From Nesterenkonia pannonica (lineage in GTDB: Bacteria > Actinomycetota > Actinomycetes > Actinomycetales > Micrococcaceae), in NCBI RefSeq assembly GCF_019575955.1, contig NZ_CP080575.1, forward strand, positions 1,054,001 to 1,118,000: a DNA stretch of 64,000 nucleotides. The letters are read 5' to 3'. Under the pieces are notes generated by a model that was not told where the DNA came from, did no database searches, and saw only the letters and a list, made by a program, of their open reading frames with translations. Position numbers and translations under genes: made by a program. How positions within the stretch are numbered: position 1 is the first letter of the stretch; the number at the start of each line of letters is the position of its first letter. Positions 49,527-58,601 of the stretch are shown piece by piece.

Positions 49527-50707
49527 CTACGAGGTCCGCGCCGCCAAGCGCTGGGCGATCCGGTCGAAATCGGCGGCGACGGAGTCCGAGACCCCAGGCC
49601 GACCAGTAGGCCCGCGACGGCTGCGGACCGCTCCGTCAGCTTGGTGATCTCCTCCTCCACGAGCGTCATCGCACCGCACACCGTCAGGATGTCGCGGGCG
49701 TCGGCGACATCGTGCTCGCTCAGCTCAGGGTTCCCGAGCATCGACTCGAGCCGCTGAGCCTCGGCGGGGAGGAACGATGCAGGCCGTAGGCGATCAGTTC
49801 AGTCCTCTTCCCTCTCTGAGATCGTCTCCGACAGGTTTGCCGGTCACGCTGGGGTCGCCGAAGACTCCCAGCAGATCATCGCGCAGCTGGAACGCTTCCC
49901 CGAGCGGCAGGTAGGCCTCCGACAGGGCGCTGCGCAGCTCCTCGCTTCCGTCGGCCAGCGCGCAGCCCAGGGCGATCGGGTACTCCGTGGAATACTTGGC
50001 TGCCTTGTACGTCAGCACATTCCGCGCCTGCTTCACCGCCTGCTCCTCGTTCTCAGGGGCTGAGGCGACCTCGGACAGCAGGTCGAGATACTGGCCTGTG
50101 ATCACCTCGGTATGCATTCGCCGAAAGATCTCACGCGCAGCCGGAGACGGTGGGGCGCCGTCGACGCCCGCGTTCTCGAAGGCTTCGGAGGCCCAGGAGA
50201 GGAGAGATCTCCGGTCAGGATGGCGCCGCTGGTTCCGAAATGAGGTGCTGAGCCGGAATAGCCGCGGTTGGCGTGGAGGTGCTCGAAGCGGGTGTGAGTG
50301 CTCGGCTGGCCCCGCCGAGTGGAGGAGCGGTCGATCACATCGTCGTGGACGAGGGCAGCGGCTTGGAAGAGCTCCAGGGCGACGCCCAGCTCGACGAGCG
50401 GCCGCGGCAGGTGCTCCGACTCCCCAGCGGCTGCCCGCCAGCCCACCCAGGCCAGTACGGGGCGGAGCTTCTTGCCGCCAGAGGTCAGAGCCAGAAGGGA
50501 CTCAGCCAGCGACCCTGCCTCTGCAGAGATCTTCACCATTTCGGATCTCTTCTGGTGAAGCACCTGCCGGAGCCGCGCGTTGACGTCGGTGACGTACTCC
50601 TCCTGGGCCGGAGTCGTCTCTGGGGCCACCTCGGTCTCGGGGAAGGCTGGGTTCGGGAGCCAATGCTTCGGCAGTCTCTGGCTCAGGTGCATGTCCGGGG
50701 TGGGCAT
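49527..50707 (-). CDS. Polyprenyl (geranylgeranyl-type) diphosphate synthase
   Basis: Trans-prenyltransferase that extends isoprenoid chains for quinones, carotenoids or related products. ATG 50707 starts MPTPDMHLSQRLPKHWLPNP. LTSGGKKLRPVLAWVGWRAA and the first Asp-rich motif LVHDDVIDRSSTRRG lie near residues 95-135. After shifts near 50200 and 50125 follow ITGQYLDLLSEVASAPENEE and YKAAKYSTEYPIALGCALA, with the second Asp motif FQLRDDLLGVFGD. The C-terminus, ITKLTERSAAVAGLL, ends in a third frame with ADFDRIAQRLAARTS at 49527. It starts only 11 bases from the divergent dinB start. Chain length cannot be read from sequence with confidence. Confidence 0.87.
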
Positions 50708-50718
50708 ACCCTGATCCT

Positions 50719-51990
50719 ATGGCTTCTGCGGAGGGTCTCGACGCTGGACATGCCCGGGGCGGCACCCGTCCCCTGTCATAGCTCACGCGGATATGGATGC
50801 CTTCTATGTGGAGGCAGAGCTGCTGGACAAGCCTGAGCTTCGCGGCCGAAAGCTCATCGTCGCCGGGTCCTCAGGGCGATCAGTCGTTCTCTCGGCATCG
50901 TACGAAGCTCGGGCGGACGGTGTGCGTTCTGCGATGCCGCTGAGCCGAGCGCGGCAGATGAGTCCGGACTCCATAGTCCTGGAGCCGAGCATGAGGCTCT
51001 ACCGCGAAATCTCCTCTGGGATCATGGCTTATTTCGACACCGTCACGGCGGTCAAGGAGCGGCTCAGCGTCGACGAGGCGTTCCTCGACCTCTCCGGTGC
51101 CCACAGGCTGCTGGGGAATCCCCAGCAGATGGGGAGCGCATCAGGTCGGACGTCAGATCCCAGTTCGGACTGCCGATCTCGGTGGGCATCTCAGACCGGA
51201 AGTTCATCGCGAAGATTGCCTCCCAGCGCGCCAAGCCGGACGGGCTGCTCCTGGTGCCGCCGAGCGAACGCCTTCGATTTCTCCACGCCCTGCCCGTCGA
51301 GGCGCTGTGGGGTGGGAGCCAAGACAGCGCAGGCGCTTGAAGGTCTGGGCCTTCGGACGGTCGAACAGGTCGCCCACACTCCGCAGGAGGTCCTCCAGCG
51401 CAGGTTCGGCGCCTTGGGGGCCCAGCTCTACGAGCTCGCATGGGGACACGATCCACGGCCTGTGACGCCGCACCGGCCGGAGAAGAGCATGGGTGCTGAA
51501 GAGACCTTCGACATCGACCTCATTCAGGACGCCGATCTCCACGCCGAGCTTCTGGACATGGCCTATCGGGTGGCAGCTCGCCTCCGGGCCTCCGGCTCCT
51601 CGGCGAAGGGCGTGGCCCTGAAGCTCCGATACACCGACTTCACGACCCTCACCCGCTCCTCCACTCTCCTCCACGCGACGCAGTCGGCCCCGGTGCTCTA
51701 CCAGCGAGCTCGAGGTCTGCTCGCCGAGGTCGGGCCGCGCCCCAGCCGGTCCGCCTTCTGGGCCTCCGGGCCGAAAGGCTCGTCCAGGATGCGGGGAGGT
51801 TCAGCTCAGCCTTTCGCTGGAATCAGATGCCGAGCATGCCGCTGAACATGCTGGGGCCTGGGCCAAGGCCGAGCAGGCCCTCGATGCTGTGGCGGAGCGT
51901 TTTCCGCGAGCGCGAATACAGCCTACCTCTGTCATACGGCGGGGCGAATCGGGCCCGTCGCCGTCGGGCGAACCTGCCCCCAGGCTGTGA
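50719..51990 (+). CDS. dinB: DNA polymerase IV (Y family)
   Basis: Translesion polymerase. ATG 50719 gives MASAEGLDAGHARGGTRP, then after a shift near 50775 IAHADMDAFYVEAELLDKPE (catalytic Asp pair), VVLSASYEARADGVRSAMPL and LSVDEAFLDLSGAHRLLG (SVDEAFLD catalytic motif). In a second frame come SQFGLPISVGISDRKFIAKI, ASQRAKPDGLLLVPP and LHALPVEALWG, and back in the first VGAKTAQALEGLGLRTVEQV. The little-finger domain has HRPEKSMGAEETFDIDLIQD and GVALKLRYTDFTTLTRSSTL; the true end, PSPSGEPAPRL at 51990, needs further shifts near 51750-51830. No canonical beta-clamp peptide is obvious at the end. Confidence 0.88.
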
Positions 51991-52098
51991 ATGTGCCCAT
52001 AAGTTGCCTGGAGGCGCACCCCGGCTATGTCCCGCGCCCCTCTAGCCGATAGAATGGTTGATCTAGCACACAGAGTACGTATAGCGGAGGAGCACAGG

Positions 52099-52510
52099 AT
52101 GGCACTCTCGGAGCGCGAGCAGCGGCTGCTGCAGGAACTGGAGGAGCAGCTCCAGACCGAGGATCCCGGTTTCGCCAGCCAGCTTCAGGAGCCTAAGTGG
52201 CGGGAAGTTCAACGTGCGCAATCTGGTGCTCGGACTTCTGCTCGCCGTCGCGGGCATCGGGGTGCTGCTCCTCGGCATCTATCAGCAGTGGATCCCCGTG
52301 GGGATCGTCGGCTTCCTCATGATGGGGGCGGGCGGCTATTTCGCGACTGCCGGAGGCTCCTCCCAGGGCGAAGCGCCCGGGCAGGGAGGAAACGGCGACA
52401 ACGGCGGCGGTGGAGGCGGCGGCGGCCCACGCTCCTCCACACCGACTCCATCCGGCGGGTTCATGAGCTCGCTGGAGGAGAAGTGGGACCAGCGCCGCAA
52501 CCAGCCATAG
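52099..52510 (+). CDS. DUF3040 family membrane protein
   Basis: Small actinobacterial membrane protein found beside mraZ in many Micrococcales. ATG 52099 gives the family start MALSEREQRLLQELEEQLQT, then EDPGFASQL. After a shift near 52200 come two membrane segments, LVLGLLLAVAGIGVLLLGIY and VGIVGFLMMGAGGYFATA. A Gly-rich spacer follows, ending GFMSSLEEKWDQRRNQP. The function is unknown; its constant place next to the division cluster hints at a cell-envelope role. A strong terminator follows, so it is transcribed apart from mraZ. Confidence 0.85.
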
Positions 52511-52544
52511 GACAGAACGCGCACCGCTGACGGTCTGCCTCTCT

Positions 52545-52585
52545 CACAGAAAGGGCCCCTCCACTCCGGAGGGGCTCTTTCTGTG
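52545..52585 (+). terminator. Strong stem-loop after the DUF3040 gene
   Basis: CACAGAAAGGGCCCCTCC (52545-52562) pairs with GGAGGGGCTCTTTCTGTG (52568-52585): 18 pairs with one G-T, loop ACTCC. It isolates the DUF3040 transcript from the division cluster. Confidence 0.85.
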
Positions 52586-52783
52586 TCTCCTCTGCTTGCA
52601 GCGCCTATTCGCCGCCCTCCACAGCACTCTCCACTTTCCTCCCCACAGGCTGCTTGAAGCGCCTCAGGGTTCCCAAAGGCGGTCCTCTTCGGGCTGGAGG
52701 ACGGAATCCTGAGGCCTCTCCTCCTGCGCAGATGCGCGCAGCGACGGGTGTCCGCAAGGGCCGGGGGCAGATTGCTGGTCAGG

Positions 52784-52817
52784 TGGGGAAAGTGGAGTAA
52801 AGTGGAGCGCGATGGGA
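52784..52817 (+). promoter_or_regulatory. MraZ operator: four TGGRG/TGGGA direct repeats
   Basis: TGGGG at 52784, TGGAG at 52793, TGGAG at 52803 and TGGGA at 52813. The last three are exactly 10 bases apart and the first 9, perhaps because of a lost base in the GGGG or AAA run. MraZ is known to bind tandem TGG-type repeats spaced one helical turn apart in front of its own gene. The array lies 40 bases before mraZ. The rest of the 52586-52856 gap shows no gene. Confidence 0.75.
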
Positions 52818-52856
52818 AGACGAGGCCCCTGATCGACGAAGCGTGGAGGTGGGTGC

Positions 52857-53288
52857 ATGTTCCTCGGCACTCACTCGCCTCGCCTTGACGAGAAGGGGCG
52901 CCTCATCCTGCCCGCCAAGTATCGGGATCAGCTCGTGGATGGGCTGGTGCTGACTCGTGGTCAGGAGCGCTGCATCTACGTATTCAGCGCAGAGGAGTTT
53001 GCCAATGTGCATCAGCAGATGCGCAAGGCGCCTCTGACATCCCGTCAGGCACGCGACTACATCCGCGTTTTCCTCTCCGGTGCCTCTGACGAGACTCCGG
53101 ACAAGCAGGGCAGGATCACCATCCCGCCGGGGCTGAGGGAATACGCCGGTCTGGGCCGGGAGGTCACAGTCATCGGGGCGGGAGACCGCGCTGAGATCTG
53201 GGACTCATCAGCCTGGAACGCCTACCTTGAGGAGAAGGAGAGCGAGTTCTCATCAACAGATGAGGAAGCGATCCCCGGTCTCTTCTGA
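52857..53288 (+). CDS. mraZ: Transcriptional regulator MraZ
   Basis: Ring-forming DNA-binding protein at the head of the dcw cluster, which represses the cluster in E. coli. Intact frame of 143 residues: [40 protein letters not shown], then the second SpoVT-AbrB half with [20 protein letters not shown] and [20 protein letters not shown]. The two DxKGR/DKQGR motifs are the DNA-contacting loops. The tail ends EEAIPGLF. A repeat array upstream provides an autoregulatory site. Confidence 0.95.
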   Translation: MFLGTHSPRLDEKGRLILPAKYRDQLVDGLVLTRGQERCIYVFSAEEFANVHQQMRKAPLTSRQARDYIRVFLSGASDETPDKQGRITIPPGLREYAGLGREVTVIGAGDRAEIWDSSAWNAYLEEKESEFSSTDEEAIPGLF

Positions 53289-53314
53289 TCAGCAGCAGAG
53301 CAGAGCCAACGATT

Positions 53315-53402
53315 TTGGGCCAGCTCTCCGGCCGCCCGGAACCACCTGACTTCTCTTCCCCGATGTCAGGCGGACCCCGGAGCGGAAGGGGAGCTGGCCC
53401 AA
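53315..53402 (+). ncRNA. Structured leader upstream of rsmH (mraW RNA motif candidate)
   Basis: A long nested hairpin fills the mraZ-rsmH gap. The outer stem TTGGGCCAGCTC (53315-53326) pairs perfectly with GAGCTGGCCCAA (53391-53402). A middle stem CTCCGG/CCGGAG (53326-53331, 53377-53382) shares its first base with the outer one. The inner stem is CCTGAC/GTCAGG (53345-53350, 53365-53370). It ends 25 bases before the rsmH start. A conserved RNA called the mraW motif is known in this exact place in Actinobacteria; identity to it is inferred from position and layout, not from a covariance search. Confidence 0.65.
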
Positions 53403-53427
53403 CAAAGTTAAAGCCACGGGAGGGTCA

Positions 53428-54429
53428 ATGGTCAGTGCAGAGTCACGATCCGCCGGTGACCGCCACACCCCCGTGATGCTTCAGCGCTGCGTCGAGCTCC
53501 TCACAGAGCACATTCCCGCCGAGGAGACTCAGGCAGTCATCATTGACGCGACCCTAGGAATGGGCGGTCACACCGAGGCGCTCCTCGAGGCCCACCCCGC
53601 CGTCACCGTCATAGGAATCGACAGGGACCCCGAGGCCCACCGCATCGCGGGAGAACGCCTCGCTCGCTTCGGCTCTCGGTTCCAGCCAGCCCGCGCCGTC
53701 TACGACGACATAGGGCAGATCGCAGCCGCTCTCGATGCCGAACAGAGGCTCCTCGGCGTCCTCTTCGATCTCGGCGTCTCCTCCCTTCAGCTCGACGAGC
53801 TCGAACGCGGATTCGCCTACTCCTACGACGCCCCCTCGACATGCGCATGGACGCATCGGCAGACTCCGATGATGCGAGCGCCGCTGAGCTGCTCGCCGAG
53901 GCTGGCGAAGACGAGCTGCGGCACATCATCAGAGCCTACGGCGAGGAGAAGTTCGCTAACCGCATCGCCCGCAGGATCGTCCAGACACGCGCCAGTCAGT
54001 CGCTGCGGACCACCAAGCAGCTCGCTGAGGCCGTGGACTCGGTGGTGCCCGCCGCGGCGAAACGCACCGGCGGGCATCCCGCCAAACGAACATTCCAAGC
54101 GATAAGGATTGCCGTCAACAGGGAGCTGGACGTGCTGACCGCGGCTCTTCCCGAGGCCTGCGACGCCCTCGCCCTCGGGGACGGATCGCCGTGATGAGCT
54201 ATCACTCGCTTGAGGACAGGATCACCAAGCAGGCGTTGGCCAAAGGACGGTCTCCTCCGCGCCCCATGGGCTTCCTGTGGAGCTGGATGAGCACAAGCCC
54301 ACATTCCGCAGCCTCACCCGCGGCGCCGAGAGGCCAACGCCCGACGAGATCGCCGCCAACCCGCGCGCCGCCTCGGCAAAGCTCAGAGCGGCTGAAAAGA
54401 TCAGATCCACTGGAAGGGGTGCGGCATGA
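53428..54429 (+). CDS. rsmH: 16S rRNA (cytosine-1402 N4)-methyltransferase
   Basis: SAM-dependent methyltransferase (also MraW) acting on 16S C1402. Landmarks are [74 protein letters not shown], then after a shift near 53835 [51 protein letters not shown] and, in another frame, [16 protein letters not shown]. The end, [20 protein letters not shown], is reached after a further shift near 54265. The stop at 54427-54429 overlaps the ftsL start. FAN near 53957 (GCTAAC) may be another altered GCCGGC site. Confidence 0.92.
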
Positions 54430-55037
54430 GCGTTCAGCCTCTCAGCGATCCCGGCCACCGGGCGCGCAAAGACGCCTCAGCAGAGACGCAGAAGCGGTAG
54501 GCGCTCCGAGCCCTGCCCAAGGTTCGGCGGCGTCAGCGCGGGATGATGGCCGGAGCCATCATCCTCCTTGCTGCTGCCCTGGCGGCCGTGCTCGGAGTCA
54601 ACATCCACGTGGCGAATGCTCAATACCACGTGGTGCAGATGCAGAATGAGCACCGCACTCTCGTGCAGGAGAACCAAGCACTCGCCCAGCAGGTCCAGCA
54701 CCAGGAGTCCCCGCAGGCACTCGCAGACGCTGCAGTCAGTCTGGGCCTGGTCATGCCCGCCATGGCGGGAGCCATCGATGCCGCCACCGGGGAGATCGCG
54801 TCCGATGCAGAGGCCGCCGATCGCGACCAGAGGCCGACCAGCTTCGTCGACGGAGCGGCCGCCCCAGGCGGAGAGACCGCCGCGAGCACCGACCTCTCAG
54901 ACGACGTGGTGGACGCACCGAGCGGCATGCTCGGGACCGGCGCGTTGAATACGCTGAGCAGCGGCTCCAGCAGTGACAATGATCAGGATGTTCAGCTCAG
55001 CGAAGGGCACATCCCCGCTCCCTCGCTGAGTCCCTGA
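54426..55037 (+). CDS. ftsL: Cell division protein FtsL (in-frame TAG, probably an artefact)
   Basis: Small bitopic division protein that joins FtsB and FtsQ and activates FtsWI. ATG 54426 overlaps the rsmH stop. After [20 protein letters not shown] and TQKR, codon 25 is TAG (54498-54500). The same frame then continues as a basic stretch [12 protein letters not shown] and the membrane helix [20 protein letters not shown], followed by the coiled coil [20 protein letters not shown]. Read as CCG, the codon would give KRPALRALPK and the surrounding bases GCCGGC. Starting at ATG 54543 instead would leave almost no cytoplasmic part. A 90-residue acidic/Ser tail follows. Confidence 0.82.
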
Positions 55038-55097
55038 CCATCTCCCTCTCCGCCCTACCACTGACTGACGAGAAGACCGAAAGGCCGTCCACCTTCC

Positions 55098-56912
55098 ATG
55101 GCAGCCACCTCCAAAGCCGCAGAGAAGCAGGCCCGCAGCAAGCGGCTGGCCTTCCGCCTGCGCATCGGCCTGGCCGTCGCACTGGTGATGATGGTGCTTC
55201 TGGGCGGCCGACTCTTCCAAGTCCAGGCCCTGGACATCGACGGCCACGCCCAGGAGGCGGTCTCCGAGCGGCTTCGAACTGTCGCCCTGCTTACTGAGCG
55301 AGGAGACATCCTCGACACCGAAGGCCGGGTGATGGCTTCCTCGGTGGAGCGCTACGACATCGTCGTCGACCCCGGCTCACCGCTGACTACACCGTCTTCG
55401 ACGAGGACTCCGGGCTCAGGCTGCCCGTCACTGTCCGCGAGGCCGCCGAAGAGCTCGCACGGATCCTGGATGAGGATCCGGACGAAGTCGAGGAACGCAT
55501 GACCCGCGACCCCGACGAGTACCACTGGGTGCCGCTGGCGCGCTCCGTCACACCCGAGCAGCGCGCACAGGCGATGGAGGTCCAGGCACCCGGGGTCTCG
55601 GCTGAGCCTCAGTCGGCCCGGACCTACCCTCTGGCCCCGTGGCCGGGTCGATCATCGGCTTCGTCGGCTCGGACGGTCCGCTCGAAGGCATCGAAGCCGC
55701 TCACGACGAGCACCTGACCGGAGAAGACGGAGAGCGGATCTACGAAGTGGGAGCCGACGGGGTGCGCATCCCCACAGCGACCTACGAGGACGTACCCGCA
55801 GAAGACGGACAGGACGTCCGGCTCACCATCGACCAGGACCTCCAGTGGTTCGCGCAGGAGTCCATCGCGTCCAAGGCGAACACCTACAACGCGCAGTGGG
55901 GAACGCCACAGTCGTCGACCTTCGAGAGGGCAGCGAGGGGGAGATCCTCGCCATGGCGGACTCCGGACTCGTGGACCCCTCCTCGCCCGGCGACGCCGAG
56001 GAGCTCTTCCGCACTCCTCTGGCGCTCGGGCAGAGCTTCGAACCCGGCTCAGTGGGCAAGACCATCACCTTCGCGGCGGCGCTGGAGGAGGGCGTGGTCG
56101 ATCCCGAGAGCAGCTTCAGCGTCGGAGACCGGCACACCGTCAGCGGGGAGACCATCCGCGACGCCACCCGGCACGACAGGTTCGATATGACAGCCGCAGG
56201 CATCTACGCGCGTTCCTACAACACAGGGACGGTCATGATCGGCAATGAGCTCTCCGAGCAGCAGCGCTACGACTGGATGCGCAAAGCCGGTCTGGGCGAG
56301 CCCATCGACATCGGTCTGGGCCTCGAGGGGCAGAGTGCGCTCCGGCCGCCCGAGGAGTGGGACAACCGGCAGCCGCTGTCCACGCAGTTCGGACAAGGCT
56401 ACGAGGCGACGGCCCTGCACAACGTGCAGCTTCACGCGATGCTGGCCACCGACGGAGTCAACCATCCGCTGCGCATCGTCGACTCCTACGTGGATCCCGA
56501 CGGCACGGAGCACCTCGTGCAGAGCGAGGGAGAGCGGGTGTTCTCGTCGGAGACCTCGGAGCAGATGCTTCGCCTCATGGAGGGCGTGGTCGAATACGGA
56601 ACAGGCCAGGGAGCGCAGATCGAGGGCTACCGAGTCGGAGGCAAGACCGGCACAGCCCAGGCAGCAGGCGAAGGAGGAGGGTTCGACGGCTTTACGATCA
56701 GCTTCGTCGGCGTCGCTCCCATCGAGGACCCCCAGTTCCTGACCGCCATCACTGTTCACCGGCCCAGCGGCGAGTACGGAGACTGGGACCTGTCCGACAC
56801 CTTCCAAGAGATTATGGAGCACGCTCTGTCCAGCTACGATGTGCCGCCGTCCGGAGATGATTCTGGAGCCTATGATGGTTTCGTGGGCGAACGTCAGGAC
56901 TATCCGTGGTGA
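55098..56912 (+). CDS. ftsI: Penicillin-binding protein 3 / FtsI, septal transpeptidase
   Basis: Class B PBP that cross-links septal peptidoglycan. ATG 55098 gives a cytoplasmic stretch, then the membrane helix IGLAVALVMMVLLGGRLFQV. ERGDILDTEGRVMASSVERY marks the pedestal domain. Further on are IIGFVGSDGPLEGIEAAHDE and GQDVRLTIDQDLQWFAQESI, then after a shift near 55905 the active site SVGK in SFEPGSVGKTITFAAALEEG, SYNTGTVMIGN (SxN) and VGGKTGTAQAAGEGGGFDG (KTG). Other shifts lie near 55380 and 55635. VALLTERGDIL at 55289 replaces the family's LPAxRGxI, a suspected GCCGGC miscall. The stop overlaps the murE start. Confidence 0.92.
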
Positions 56913-58601
56913 CCAGCAGCATCGAGGCGCCGCCGAGGCCGCCCGCATCCCATGCGACGACTGTGAAGGAGCTCGTCGAGCACCTGACCAGCGCGGGACA
57001 TGCGCCCATTCTGACTCCGGAATCGGGGACCGCCGAAAGGACCCCTCTCACCGGGGCCACGATGAGCCCCAGCAGGTGCGGGTAGGCGACCTCTTCATCG
57101 CTGTGCGCGGGGCACGCGCGCACGGTGCCGACTTCATCGAGGAAGCCTACGGCGCAGGCGCCGCAGCCGTCGTCACCGATGCTGCAGGCGTCGCGAAGGT
57201 CAGGGAGGCGCTGGGCTACAGCATCCCCGTCATCGAAGTGAACCGTGTGCGCGACGCAGCAGGACCTGCCGCTGGGGCCGTGTACGGGACCACTCCCACG
57301 TCCGATCCCTCCCTCTTCGGCGTCACCGGGACCAACGGCAAGACGACGACGACGTACTTCCTGCGGTCGCTCCTCTCCTCGCTGCTGGCGCCGCAGAGCC
57401 GAAGCACCGGACTGATCGGAACCATCGAGATCGCAGCGGGACTCACCCCGGAGACATCCGAACGCATCGCCTCAGATATGACGACACCGGAGGCCCCGGC
57501 CCTGCACGGGCTGATGCACCGCTTCCGCACCGAGAACGTCGCCGCCGCGGCCATGGAAGTCTCCAGCCACTCCATCAGCTACAGGCGCATCGCAGGGCTC
57601 CACTTCGATGTCGCGGGCTTCACGAACCTTACTCAGGATCACCTTGATCTCCACGGGACCATGGAGGAGTACTGCGCCGCGAAGGCGAAGCTGTTCTCAC
57701 AGGCACGCACCAGAACCAGCGTGATCACCGTCGACGACTCGTGGGGACATCGGATGGCGGCAGAGGCGGAGGGCCGCGTCATCACCCTCACCACGGTAAG
57801 CGGGCCGACCGAGGCCCACTGGTCCGTGGGAGACGTATCGTCTGCGGGACTGGGGAGCGCCTTCACCTTGGAGAACACTCTCACCGGGGAGCGCATCCGA
57901 ACCTCCACCGCCCTGCCGGGGCGTTCAACGTATCCAACGCGGCCCTGGCAGCGGTCATGGTTCTGGAAGCCGCGTCCGATCCCCAGCGGCCCCAGAGATT
58001 CGACAGGGAGGACGTCATCCGCGCGCTGGAGCAGAGCCGTCCCTTCGACGTCGCCGTCCCGGGACGTATGCAGGTCATCTGCGAGAAGTAAGCGGCCATC
58101 GTCGACTTCGCCCACAATCCGGACGCCATGATCCGCGCGCTCGAGGCCGTCCGAGGTCCCGGAACGCTCAGGGAAGCTCATACTGGTCATCGGCGCCGCT
58201 TACTGAACGTGACGCGAGCAAGCGCCCCACGATGGGGGCGATCGCTGCGCGGATGGCCGACCACGTCATCATCAGCGACGATGATCCTCACGCCGAGGAC
58301 CCAGCCCAGATTCGGGCCGGTCTGATGGAGGGCGCCGCCGATGCCGTGGAAGGCGGCGGCCTCACCACCACGGTGGAGGAGATCTTTCCCGCAGAGCCGC
58401 CATCGAAGCAGCAGTCGCCGCAGCGAGCCCCGAAGACACCATCCTGCTGGCCGGACGAGGCCACGAGGACCACCAGGACGTCGGCGGAGAACGCGTCGAT
58501 GTCGACGACCGCGTCGAGCTCGCCCACGCCCTGCGTGCGAACGGCTTCGACTGCACCGAGCTTGCCCCGGGGCCGATTCACGGAAAGGTGTCAGCTCATG
58601 A
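56909..58601 (+). CDS. murE: UDP-MurNAc-tripeptide ligase MurE
   Basis: ATP-dependent ligase adding the third stem residue, L-Lys or meso-diaminopimelate, to UDP-MurNAc-dipeptide. GTG 56909 overlaps the ftsI stop. After a shift near 57065 come VRVGDLFIAVRGARAHGADF, the P-loop [40 protein letters not shown] and FTNLTQDHLDLHGTMEEYCA. NVSNAALAAVMVLEA lies in another frame, and IVDFAHNPDAMIRAL follows a TAA at 58089-58091. That stop is in frame and would be Pro if the site were GCCGGC. The last blocks are HVIISDDDPHAEDPAQIRAG and TILLAGRGHEDHQ. The usual specificity motif is DNPR for diaminopimelate. Here it reads DDPH, so Lys is more likely, as in Micrococcaceae. Confidence 0.9.

Noticed and set aside
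54498..58091. Stop-codon readthrough or recoding in ftsL and murE
   Set aside because: TAG in one and TAA in the other, both inside sequences that differ from GCCGGC by two or three bases; no recoding signals are seen.
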